Part shown: positions 33,922 through 41,961 of the stretch, piece by piece
Layout of the letters: every line of letters starts with the position of its first letter
Numbering within the stretch: position 1 is the stretch's first letter
Assembly (NCBI GenBank): GCA_964636705.1
Contig: CAZWUJ010000014.1
Location: 19,604 to 83,603, forward strand
From: VXRJ01 sp964636705
GTDB taxonomy: Bacteria > Acidobacteriota > Vicinamibacteria > Vicinamibacterales > UBA8438
Direction: 5' to 3'
Length of the DNA stretch: 64,000 nucleotides
Translations under genes and position numbers: made by a program
Notes under the pieces: model-generated
What the model saw: only the letters and a program-made list of their open reading frames with translations
The model's database searches: none
Told to the model about the DNA's origin: nothing

Positions 33922-35430
33922 TCAAGGATCGACGTGAACTTCGGCGAGCGCGATGCCTCGCTCGCCGGCGACGGCATACAGGAAGTAGATGCGGCCGTCC
34001 TCCTCGAAGATCGCCGGGTCGCGCAACTGGTTCACCGGTTCGTTGATGGCCCCGCCGCGCGATGGCTCCACCGGCAGAAGCGCACCCTCCCACGGTCGCT
34101 CCGGGCGGAGCGCCTCCACCCGTTCGCTCGCCTTCCAATCATTCCAGTCACCCGCCAGATCGATGCTGGCCACCCAGACGCGCTCCGGTGCATCGCCGCG
34201 CTCGGTCCAGAAGACGAACAGCCGGTCGCCGCGCTTCAGCAGGGCCGAGTGGCGCATGTTCGGGTTGAAGAGATTCGGTCCTTCGTCGAACCCGGTCAGG
34301 CCGTCGCTCGAGCGGTACATCACGCCAGGCATGGCCAGCGCATAGACGTAGCCATGGTGGCGGAAGGCGCGGAAGTAGGGCCGGCCGAGAATCTCGGGAC
34401 GTCCCTCGAAATGCAGACCGTCCTTCGAGATCGCAGCCCGCGTCACTTGCGGGCCGCGCTCTCGCCCGTGGAAGTACATGACGATTTCCTGCCGCTCGCG
34501 GTCCACGTGCACGTCCGGCGAGGCAATGTGCGCATATGCGGTGCTCGGGTTGGGCGAGTCGACGCCGCACGGCGGGCAGGTCGTCGGAAAGTGGGACTGA
34601 TCGAGCCGGAGCGTGCCCGGCTCGTACATCGTCCAAGGCCCGGTCAAATCGTCCGCGTAGGTCAGCCGTATGTAGCTGCCCCGGTGATCGGCGAAGTACA
34701 GGTAGTACCGCCCGAGGGGGTTTTCGATCCAGTCCGGCACCCGAATGAGCGACGGGCCGGCGATGTTGCTGCCCATCCGCCCGTCCATGCCGGGGGTGAT
34801 GATGGGGCCGTCGAGCAGGCGCTCGATGCGGATCGACTCCGCCGCGGCCGCCCGCGACCCGCCGGTGATGTCGGGGCGCGGATCGGGTACGAATCCGTCG
34901 CGGTTCGGCATCTCGATGCGCGGTAGCGTGTCTGCGTCGATTCGATCGTTCTCCCCGATGAGCTCGTTGAGGAACAGTACGTAGGCAACCGCACCGTAGA
35001 CCTCGTCGGTGGTAAGCGACCCGGCCTGGTTGAACGGCATGGCGCGGTACACGTAGTCCCAGAGGGTAGTGGCCGCTGGCCAGTAGCTGCCCACGGTCTT
35101 TCGCGCCTGGTCGGTCGCCAGCAGGCCCTGTCCGCCGACCAGGACATCGTCCGGACCCTCGGTGCCGGTCGGGCCGTGACACGAGGCACAGCGACGGTCG
35201 TAGACCGCCCGCCCCTCGGCAGGAGTGGCGCCGCCGGGCGGCAACTCGGCCCCCGCGGATCCTACTATCGCCCCCCAGCCGTCAATCTCGTCCGGTGTCG
35301 CGGGACGTCCGAGTCCCAGCGTCTGTCCCCCGGCCGCACCAGCGCACAGCACCGTGCAAACGAGGACCAGGATTGCCCCGGGAATCCGTCTCCGTTCGGT
35401 CGAGCCCGGCAGCCCAGGCACGCTACACAT
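33922..35430 (-). CDS. SoxD-like cytochrome c fused to GH43-like propeller
   Basis: One uninterrupted frame of about 502 residues. Residues 1-36 are a signal segment. Residues about 37-175 are a class I cytochrome c of SoxD type: LGLGRPATPDEIDGW, haem site CASCH (81-85), Met ligand probably AMPFNQAG, and the family ending NRDGFVPDPRPDI. From about residue 185 to the end comes a five-bladed GH43-like propeller (GPSLIRVPDWIENPLGRYYL; YFADHRGSYIRLTYADDLTG; RDPAIFEEDGRIYFLYAV). The start overlaps the SoxC stop by 8 bp, so it is coupled to SoxC. Acting as its electron acceptor is expected; what the propeller binds is unknown. Confidence 0.85.
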   Translation of the reverse strand: MCSVPGLPGSTERRRIPGAILVLVCTVLCAGAAGGQTLGLGRPATPDEIDGWGAIVGSAGAELPPGGATPAEGRAVYDRRCASCHGPTGTEGPDDVLVGGQGLLATDQARKTVGSYWPAATTLWDYVYRAMPFNQAGSLTTDEVYGAVAYVLFLNELIGENDRIDADTLPRIEMPNRDGFVPDPRPDITGGSRAAAAESIRIERLLDGPIITPGMDGRMGSNIAGPSLIRVPDWIENPLGRYYLYFADHRGSYIRLTYADDLTGPWTMYEPGTLRLDQSHFPTTCPPCGVDSPNPSTAYAHIASPDVHVDRERQEIVMYFHGRERGPQVTRAAISKDGLHFEGRPEILGRPYFRAFRHHGYVYALAMPGVMYRSSDGLTGFDEGPNLFNPNMRHSALLKRGDRLFVFWTERGDAPERVWVASIDLAGDWNDWKASERVEALRPERPWEGALLPVEPSRGGAINEPVNQLRDPAIFEEDGRIYFLYAVAGERGIALAEVHVDP

Positions 35431-36658
35431 CGACGTTTTCCACCGTGCCGTCGAGGGCGATGCGCCAGCCCTGGATGGCGTTGTTGTGGTAGCTCGACCG
35501 GGTTCCCCGCACCGCGATCAACGCGTCGCGGGTCGGCTGGACGTCGCCCGTCTCGTCGATGCAGCGCGAGGCGAGTGTCGTTTCCGAGCCATCCCACCGC
35601 CAGTCGAACCGGAATCGCGTGTGGGCCAGCGGCAGCACCGGATCCTGCACCCGCGCCTCCTCCCAGGATCGGCCGCCGTCGGTCGACACTTCGACCCGGG
35701 CGACGCGGCCGCGACCCGACCAGGCCAGTCCGCTGATCTGATGGAAACCGGGACCGGTCAAGCGCTGGCCGCCGGACGGCCGGGTGATCACCGACTTGGC
35801 GTCCATGACGAAGGTGTACTGGCGAGCCTTGCCGTTGGGCATCAGGTCGGTGTACTTGGAAGTCTCCTCCCGGGTGAGATACGACTGATCGACGGCCCGC
35901 AGGCGGCGCAGCCACTTGATCGAGATGTTGCCCTCCCAGCCGGGGATCAAGAGCCGCAACGGATAGCCCTGGGCCGGCCGTAGCGCCTCGCCGTTCTGGC
36001 CATAGGCGACCAGCGTGTCGTCCAGCGCCTTGCCGAGCGGCACGCTCCGGGTCATCCGGCAGGCATCGGCCCCCTCGGCCACCAACCACGCGGCGTCGTC
36101 CAGCACTCCCGCCTCGCGAAGCAGCACGGACACCGGCACGCCGGTCCACTCGCTGCAACTCGTCATTCCGAACGCCCCCTGGGCGTCAGTGTCCGGCCGG
36201 GCCGGCGACCACTTGACGCGGCCGTTCCCGGAGCACTCCACAAAGTAGACCCGGGTCACTGCCGGCATCCGCCGGAGGTCATCCATGGAGAAGACCAGTG
36301 GCCGCTCGACCAGTCCGTCGACCAGCAACTGGTGCTCGGCTGGATCGATGTCCGGAATGCCTGCGTGATGCCGCTCGAAGTGCAGCGCCGACGGAGTGAT
36401 GGTGCCGTTGAGGTCCTGGAGTGGCGTCAAGCTACCCGCCGCTTGGTCGTAGCGCGTCCCACGCACGCGGCGCAGCGCGCTCTCGAATCCGGAGCGCTCC
36501 CCGTAACTGCCCACGCCAGCCCCCAGCCTGCGGCCGGGCGGGCCCTGCCCCGCCACCGATGCGCGCGCGAACACGGCTGCGGCCGAGCTCAAAGTCGCCG
36601 CCTTCAGGAATCCGCGTCGCCCTGGCGCAACTTCGGTTTGCGTCCTGTCGCCTGCCAT
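35423..36658 (-). CDS. Molybdopterin sulfite dehydrogenase, SoxC/SorA type
   Basis: About 411 residues. Tat signal RRGFLKAATLSSAAAVFA. The oxidoreductase molybdopterin domain has the Mo-ligand Cys in YFVECSGNGR. Further conserved blocks are GMTSCSEWTGVPV, LRLLIPGWEGNISIKWLRR and, in the C-terminal Mo-co dimerisation domain, RVEVSTDGGRSWEEARV. It oxidises sulfite (or a related sulfane/S-oxide) in the periplasm, passing electrons to the cytochrome c encoded next. No soxAXYZB genes are in the window, so a stand-alone sulfite dehydrogenase is more likely than a complete Sox system. ATG at 36658; GGGGGA upstream. Confidence 0.9.
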   Translation of the reverse strand: MAGDRTQTEVAPGRRGFLKAATLSSAAAVFARASVAGQGPPGRRLGAGVGSYGERSGFESALRRVRGTRYDQAAGSLTPLQDLNGTITPSALHFERHHAGIPDIDPAEHQLLVDGLVERPLVFSMDDLRRMPAVTRVYFVECSGNGRVKWSPARPDTDAQGAFGMTSCSEWTGVPVSVLLREAGVLDDAAWLVAEGADACRMTRSVPLGKALDDTLVAYGQNGEALRPAQGYPLRLLIPGWEGNISIKWLRRLRAVDQSYLTREETSKYTDLMPNGKARQYTFVMDAKSVITRPSGGQRLTGPGFHQISGLAWSGRGRVARVEVSTDGGRSWEEARVQDPVLPLAHTRFRFDWRWDGSETTLASRCIDETGDVQPTRDALIAVRGTRSSYHNNAIQGWRIALDGTVENVDV

Positions 36659-36709
36659 CGAGCTTTCCCCCAAACCGAGCGAGTATCAACGTCCGCGAGT
36701 GACGAGTCG

Positions 36710-37753
36710 CTAGCGATCCCCCTCCCCCGTCGGCGCGACCGGGTCGGTGCCGAAGAACCGGATCAGCTCGGCGTTGACGATCTCCGGCACCTCCTCGTGC
36801 GGGTTGTGGCCGACGTTCGGAATGAGAAAGACCTCTCCGTTCGGAAGGATCTCGGCGGCGCGGCGCGCGTTCGCGGGGAAGTCGGGTCCGTCGATCTCGC
36901 CGCCCAGGATCAGCGTCCGCGTCTTGATGTGGGGCCAGTCGTTGACCACCGTGTCCATCGACCTCAGGTTGCCGCCGAGCCGGCGCACGTACGCGAGCCG
37001 GGGCCAGTCCCCGCTCAGTCGCTGGCCGTGACGGATCCGGAGGTGATCGAGGAACTCCGGCTTCCATTCCACGTAGCGTCGCGTGTCGGTGCGGACATCC
37101 GCCTCGTAGGCGGCCTGCATGTCGGGATTGGCGTCGATCTCGCCGTCGAACGGATTGAACCCACGCCCCGCGCGGCGGTCGGTCAGGCCGATCTGGTTGA
37201 TGGTGACCAGGTGCGTCGTCCGCTCCGGATAGAGGAACGCGAACCGGGTGGCCATCTGCCCGCCGATCGAATGCCCGACGATGGCGGCTTCGGCGATGCC
37301 GAGATGATCCATCAGGCGGGCCGTGTTGGAAGCGTGCAGGCTCATGCTGTAGGGCAGGATCGGTTTGGACGACTTCCCCCAGCCGAGCCGGTCCTTGACG
37401 ACGACGCGGTAGCCTGCCTCGGTCAGCGCCGCGATCTGGCTCTCCCAGTACCAGCCGTAGTAGCTGCCCCCATGGTGGAAAACGACGGCGCGGCCGTTGC
37501 CTGGACCGGTCGGGGCCACGTCCATGTACCCAATCCGCACATCCTGGCCGTAGACCTGGAAGTTCATGAACTCGACGGGATGCGGGTACTCGTACCCCTC
37601 CAGATTGATCGAAATCGGTCCCCAGTCAGCGGGAGGCTCCGGCGGCGGCTGATGGGACTGCGCCGATACCGCGTCCGGCAGGACGAGGACCAGCGCGGCG
37701 AGCGACAACAAGAGCGTGACGAGCGTGAATGACCTGGGGCGTTCGTTGAGCAT
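36710..37753 (-). CDS. Exported alpha/beta hydrolase
   Basis: About 347 residues with a signal peptide (FTLVTLLLSLAALVLVLPDAVSAQ). Motifs: VVFHHGGSYYGWYWE (oxyanion loop, HHGG rather than HGxP), VVVKDRLGWGKSS, nucleophile elbow AAIVGHSIGGQMA with Ser, and a terminal His in LIPNVGHNPHEEVPE. The acid is probably Asp in GGEIDGPDF. It is an esterase or C-C hydrolase of unknown substrate. The start is the ATG at 37753; the frame is open upstream but overlaps the divergent promoter region. Transcribed toward the SoxC/D pair, 50 bp before it. Confidence 0.85.
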   Translation of the reverse strand: MLNERPRSFTLVTLLLSLAALVLVLPDAVSAQSHQPPPEPPADWGPISINLEGYEYPHPVEFMNFQVYGQDVRIGYMDVAPTGPGNGRAVVFHHGGSYYGWYWESQIAALTEAGYRVVVKDRLGWGKSSKPILPYSMSLHASNTARLMDHLGIAEAAIVGHSIGGQMATRFAFLYPERTTHLVTINQIGLTDRRAGRGFNPFDGEIDANPDMQAAYEADVRTDTRRYVEWKPEFLDHLRIRHGQRLSGDWPRLAYVRRLGGNLRSMDTVVNDWPHIKTRTLILGGEIDGPDFPANARRAAEILPNGEVFLIPNVGHNPHEEVPEIVNAELIRFFGTDPVAPTGEGDR

Positions 37754-37913
37754 GGATCCTCTCCTATGGCTGCATGTCTGTGCCGATCCTACCCGCATCG
37801 GGGCCCTTGCGGGAGCCGGGAACGGGCGGCGGCCAGCGCTTGCGAACACCCGGAACTTGAGCGATCATGAGGGCGTTCCGAATAACCACGTCAACCTCCC
37901 GGGGAGGACTGAT

Positions 37914-38975
37914 ATGGACCATCGTCTTCGCACGGCCGCGTCGCTACTGGCGATTGCCCTGCTGGCTGCCGGCCCGGCGTTCGCCCAGAGCCAATCCGAG
38001 AACGCCCGGAACCCGGATCCCGAATGGCAGATGCCGCGTCTGCCGGACGGCCAGCCCGACCTCCAGGGCTACTGGACAACCCAGACCTTCACGCCGATGG
38101 AGCGTCCCGAGTATCTGGGCGACCAGGCGTTCTACACCGAGGAGGAGTTCGCGGAACTCGTATCGCAACTGACGGTCGACGGCGCTGACCCGCTGGCACG
38201 GTTCGTCATCGAGATCGCCGATCCGGAGGAACGGGACCGTGTTCTCGACCAGAGCCACCGCGACGAGACCTACGTCCACTACGACAACGCGATCTGGCTC
38301 GGCACCACGGTGCCCAAGGGGTTGTCCACCCGGCGCACCTCACTGATTGTCGACCCGCCGAACGGCCGGATTCCCCCGCGCAACGCGAAGGCCGAGGCTC
38401 GGGCGGCGGAACGCCGCGCCGCGCGCGGCGACCGGGGCCCTTTCGACGGCTACGAGCTGCGCCCGCACAGCGAGCGGTGCCTCAACTACCGCTACAACGC
38501 GCCGCCGATGCAGCCACCGTCGTACAACGACATCCACCAGATCTTCCAGACGCCGACGCACATAGTGATCTTCACCGAGCAGAGCACCAACGGCCCACGG
38601 ATCATCCCGCTAGACGGACGGCCGCCCATGTCAGAGGAGATCCGCCAGTGGCCGGGCGACTCGCGCGGGTACTGGGACGGCGACACGCTGGTCATCGAGA
38701 GCAGCCACTTCAACGACAAGACGGCGTGGCAGGGCTCGAGCCGCAACCTCAAGGTGGTGGAGCGGTTCACGCGGGTGGCGGACGACCATATCCACTTCAC
38801 CTTCACGGTCGAGGATCCGGACACCTGGGACCGGCCGTGGACCGCCGAGATTCCGATCATGGCCACCGAGGGGCCGATGTACGAGTACGCCTGCCACGAG
38901 GGCAATCACGACATCCGGCACATCCAGGAGGTCTACCGCAACATCGAGCGGCAGGAGGCCGAAGGAACGCGTTAG
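37914..38975 (+). CDS. Exported protein of an uncharacterised Acidobacteriota family
   Basis: About 353 residues with a signal peptide ending GPAFAQ. GGGGAGG lies 8 nt before the ATG. No named domain, but the pattern is distinctive: RLPDGQPDLQGYWTTQTFTP at the N-terminus, DPPNGRIPP, SERCLNYRYN, QIFQTPTHIVIFTE, RIIPLDGRP, GDSRGYWDGDTLVIES, FNDKT, and the C-terminal MYEYACHEGNHDI. The same order of motifs occurs in the gene at 41962-42972, so the two are paralogues. The family is found in large numbers in these genomes; its function is unknown. The conserved Cys/His pairs could bind metal. Confidence 0.75.
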   Translation: MDHRLRTAASLLAIALLAAGPAFAQSQSENARNPDPEWQMPRLPDGQPDLQGYWTTQTFTPMERPEYLGDQAFYTEEEFAELVSQLTVDGADPLARFVIEIADPEERDRVLDQSHRDETYVHYDNAIWLGTTVPKGLSTRRTSLIVDPPNGRIPPRNAKAEARAAERRAARGDRGPFDGYELRPHSERCLNYRYNAPPMQPPSYNDIHQIFQTPTHIVIFTEQSTNGPRIIPLDGRPPMSEEIRQWPGDSRGYWDGDTLVIESSHFNDKTAWQGSSRNLKVVERFTRVADDHIHFTFTVEDPDTWDRPWTAEIPIMATEGPMYEYACHEGNHDIRHIQEVYRNIERQEAEGTR

Positions 38976-38986
38976 CTTGGCCCAGA

Positions 38987-39478
38987 CTACCGGGGGGTCC
39001 AGTAGAACACTTCCCAGGTGTGGACCGGCTCGTTGACGCCGGGGACGATCTCGCCGTCGAAGTCGTACCCCATGCTCATCCGGTTCTTCGCGGTGTAGCT
39101 CTCCAGGTACCGTATTCGCTCGTCGCCGAGGATCTCGGTCGCCGTCAGCGCGTAAGTCGCGTCACCTATCCGAATCCACCCGTTTGGTCGCCCGGCCCGC
39201 ACCCGCGCGGCCCAGTAGCCGCCGTCAGGCCGCGTTGCGGTTATGACTCCGCCGCTGTCGGTCGAGTACACGATACGGATCACAAACGGCGGAAAGCCGG
39301 CCAGCTTGAGCAGCACCACACCCTCGTCGTTGACCGAGTTCCAGTCCGCCGGCGGCGGCGTCAGTTCGCCGCCGATCACCACGCCGGGGAACCGCTCGTA
39401 GGGCGCCGTGACAGCGTATGCCACGGCGGCGCCGCCGACCAGGAAACCCAGCACGAAGTACAGCGTTGTCTTCGACAT
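38987..39478 (-). CDS. Membrane-anchored hypothetical protein (paralogue pair, copy 1)
   Basis: About 163 residues. A single N-terminal transmembrane segment (TLYFVLGFLVGGAAVAYAVT), then a soluble beta-rich domain. It shares the motif ADWNSVNDEGVVLLKLAG with ADWSFANDVDLCAIQIGI of the next gene upstream, and both have similar length and topology, so they are tandem paralogues. No known domain is recognised. The two stops and starts are 6 bp apart, giving an operon of two. Confidence 0.65.
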   Translation of the reverse strand: MSKTTLYFVLGFLVGGAAVAYAVTAPYERFPGVVIGGELTPPPADWNSVNDEGVVLLKLAGFPPFVIRIVYSTDSGGVITATRPDGGYWAARVRAGRPNGWIRIGDATYALTATEILGDERIRYLESYTAKNRMSMGYDFDGEIVPGVNEPVHTWEVFYWTPR

Positions 39479-39484
39479 GAATGC

Positions 39485-40051
39485 CTATGACCGGGACTCG
39501 ACTCGGAACGTCCACCAGCTCTCCGGCCGCGGCGTATCGAGCGGGGGCGGTTCGCCGCCGCCCCCAGGCTGCCGCGCCTGCACCTCCGGCTTCTGCAGCT
39601 TCTGGATCCGCGCGGCCCAGACCCGGTCGAGCATGCCCTGGTCCATTTCGCGGTTGAGCATGACCGGGTAGACGACGCCATCGAGCCGGAGGCGCCCGGA
39701 GTGGTCCTCCCCGACCCGTGGACACCAGTACTTCTGCGCGCCGACCGAGCAACTGATGAAGAGCGCGCCGTCCGGCGTCGCCATGCAGTTGACGTTGACG
39801 GAATGCGGTCGCATCCAGATCCCGATCTGGATCGCGCACAAATCGACGTCGTTCGCGAAGCTCCAGTCGGCGATCGGTTCCTCGTGGGTGTCACCCAGCA
39901 GCACGAAGCCCGGCGTCGTTTCGCATGGACAGTTGACGCTCCAGACGACCACCCCGGCCAGGACCACCAACACCGATGTGGCCGCGATACCGAGGAGGAT
40001 CTTCCTTACGGACTTCGCCGACGTGCCGGTAGTCCCTGACTGTGCGCTCAT
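39485..40051 (-). CDS. Membrane-anchored hypothetical protein (paralogue pair, copy 2)
   Basis: About 188 residues. N-terminal transmembrane segment (LLGIAATSVLVVLAGVVVW) followed by a soluble domain with five Cys (NCPCETT; VNCMATPDGALFISCS; KYWCPRV), suggesting periplasmic disulfides. Related to the gene just downstream by the ADW...ND motif and by the WT-containing C-terminal ending. The start is ATG 40051; a TTG two codons upstream is also possible. Function unknown. Confidence 0.65.
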   Translation of the reverse strand: MSAQSGTTGTSAKSVRKILLGIAATSVLVVLAGVVVWSVNCPCETTPGFVLLGDTHEEPIADWSFANDVDLCAIQIGIWMRPHSVNVNCMATPDGALFISCSVGAQKYWCPRVGEDHSGRLRLDGVVYPVMLNREMDQGMLDRVWAARIQKLQKPEVQARQPGGGGEPPPLDTPRPESWWTFRVESRS

Positions 40052-40086
40052 GCCCAACCACCTCCGGCCCCCAATCGTAGGGCCGC

Positions 40087-40605
40087 CTACTCCACCTTGC
40101 GGTACTTGCGCAACAGCGAGCCGTTCGGCATGTAGGAAAAGTAGCCGTCCGCATACTCGCGCCGATCGTTCGTTGCCTCAAGAACGACCGCATCCCCGTC
40201 GCGGGCAATCCTGAAACGACGCGGCTCGCCCCCTGACCGCACGGTGACGGCGGCTTCGCTGGAGGAGGGTCCGCTCGCCGTCACGACCCGCTCGTAGGTA
40301 TAGCTCCAGTGCGAAGCGTCCATCTCGTAGGTGCCGTAGCCGAGGAACGACTCGAAACCCGCCGACGTCTCGCGGTTGAAGGTGGCAACCACGACGCCGT
40401 CGTGGTTCACCCAGCGACCGCCGGCCTCCGGCGGACGGAGGATCTCGCCGTCGACATGCCACTCGACGAGTTCCCATGTCCCTTCCAGAAGGGCGCGCAA
40501 CTCCGCGGGCGCCTCAGCCTGCCCGGCCACCGCGGACGGCTGGGTCGCGAGACACACCGCGCCTATGAGCAACGCCACGAAACTTCGCGCGACCGCCCGC
40601 CTCAC
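40087..40605 (-). CDS. Exported lipocalin-like domain protein
   Basis: About 172 residues, starting at GTG 40605, which overlaps the upstream hydrolase stop (GTGA). Signal peptide (VARSFVALLIGAVCLATQPSAVAGQ). The mature part has lipocalin-like features: LLEGTWELVEWHVDG as the first strand (G-x-W motif), NRETSAGFESFLGYGTYEMD, and a final SYMPNGSLLRKYRKVE. These domains are common as small exported proteins of unknown ligand. Its position makes it a downstream partner of the hydrolase gene. Confidence 0.75.
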   Translation of the reverse strand: MRRAVARSFVALLIGAVCLATQPSAVAGQAEAPAELRALLEGTWELVEWHVDGEILRPPEAGGRWVNHDGVVVATFNRETSAGFESFLGYGTYEMDASHWSYTYERVVTASGPSSSEAAVTVRSGGEPRRFRIARDGDAVVLEATNDRREYADGYFSYMPNGSLLRKYRKVE

Positions 40606-41954
40606 GCTCGCTCCCGGTAGATCTGATCGAGCACCGGGAGAAGGTGCTTCCGGAAGCGCGGATAGTCGTCGCTCATCGCGAAGTGCGACCCACCCTCGAT
40701 CACGTCGTAGGTGGCCCCGTCGATCATTGCGGCCAGCGCCTCGGCCGGCCCCCGGGCCGTCGGATCGTATTCGCCGCTCAGGAGGTGGACGCCGACCCGG
40801 GACGTGTCGATGGCGTGCGCCTTCCCTCTGAGATCGTGGTCGACCGAGAAGTAGTACAGGTCGCCGCCGAAGATCCCGGGGCCGCCCTGGCTGTAGATCC
40901 AGTCTGTCTCCCGCCTGAACGCCTCGCGGGCCTCCGGGGAGGTGATCATGTACATCCGGGACCCGATGTAGGCGGTGCTGTTCTGAGGATGGCTGAAGGG
41001 GCTCACATACGGCTGGCCCTTCTCTTCGACGAGCCTGCCCGCAATCGCCGAATTGACGCCGATCACCGCCCGGAACTTGTCGGGATGATAGTAGGCGAGA
41101 TCCGGCGCCAGATAGCCGCCTACCGAGCAACCCATATAGACGGGGCGATCGAGGTTCAGCGCGTTCGAAATCGCAACGACCGAGTCCATGAGGTGCTGCG
41201 TGTCCATCCGATACTCGGTGGTCCACCAGCGGTCCGTGGTTGGCGGGAGCGATCGCCCATGGAACGGCAGGTCATAGGCGATCATCCGAAACCGTTGCTG
41301 AAGCTCGCGGTCCTCCAGAAGATGCCGCCACTGCCGGCCGTCGGAGCCGGCGGTGTGCTGAAGCACCATCGGCATGCCCTGACCGGCTTCTTCGAAATAC
41401 ACCCGGTACTGGATGCCCCGGATCCGTACGTAGAGGTAGCGGCCGACCATGGAGTCGAACTCCCGATCGACCTCCTCCGCCAGAAGCTCGGGACCCGGCG
41501 CCCCCAACGTCTCTCGAACGAGGGCCGCGAGCCGAAGCATGGCCGCCTGGTAGGGCCAGCGGTGATCGATGTCGTCGCCGGAGGTCTGAAGTCCGTAGTC
41601 GCCGAAGCCTTCACGCCAGGCGGTCATCGGACCGGCGATCCTGACGTCAAACTCCGCGCCGGAACTGGCCGGAGCGATCCCGCTCACGCGTCCATTGCGG
41701 ACCGAGACCAGATAGCCGTAGTCGTCGATCCCGAGCTGCACGAGCGCATCCCACTCGTGAGCGGCGATCGCGAACTCCGGATCCGCGTTGACGAGGCTCG
41801 CGAGAGCCTGCGGATCGAATTCCTCCAGGCCCGACTGGGCGGCGGCGGTTGCGATGCCTGCCGCCCGCGGCGTCGCCGGACTCCCCGCAAGCGTTACCGA
41901 CAGGCCCGCTGCCGCTCCGCTGGCGCGGATGATGAATGTTCTGCGATTCATCAT
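40602..41954 (-). CDS. Exported alpha/beta hydrolase with N-terminal extension
   Basis: About 450 residues. Tat-like signal NRRTFIIRASGAAAGL. Residues about 45-190 form an extra domain before the hydrolase (NADPEFAIAAHEWDALVQLG; FDVRIAGPMTAWREGF) resembling an SCP2-like sterol-binding fold. The hydrolase core has MVLQHTAGSDGRQWRHLL (oxyanion), MIAYDLPFHGRSLPP, nucleophile elbow VYMGCSVGGYLAPD (Ser), acid LLSGEYDPTAR and His EGGSHFAMSDD. This domain pair suggests a hydrolase acting on a hydrophobic ester. The gene is coupled to the lipocalin-like gene by a GTGA overlap. Confidence 0.82.
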   Translation of the reverse strand: MMNRRTFIIRASGAAAGLSVTLAGSPATPRAAGIATAAAQSGLEEFDPQALASLVNADPEFAIAAHEWDALVQLGIDDYGYLVSVRNGRVSGIAPASSGAEFDVRIAGPMTAWREGFGDYGLQTSGDDIDHRWPYQAAMLRLAALVRETLGAPGPELLAEEVDREFDSMVGRYLYVRIRGIQYRVYFEEAGQGMPMVLQHTAGSDGRQWRHLLEDRELQQRFRMIAYDLPFHGRSLPPTTDRWWTTEYRMDTQHLMDSVVAISNALNLDRPVYMGCSVGGYLAPDLAYYHPDKFRAVIGVNSAIAGRLVEEKGQPYVSPFSHPQNSTAYIGSRMYMITSPEAREAFRRETDWIYSQGGPGIFGGDLYYFSVDHDLRGKAHAIDTSRVGVHLLSGEYDPTARGPAEALAAMIDGATYDVIEGGSHFAMSDDYPRFRKHLLPVLDQIYRERA

Positions 41955-41961
41955 GCCCACC

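Noticed and set aside
35423..36658. A complete Sox thiosulfate-oxidation system
   Set aside because: Only SoxC and a SoxD-like cytochrome are present; soxXYZAB are not in the window.
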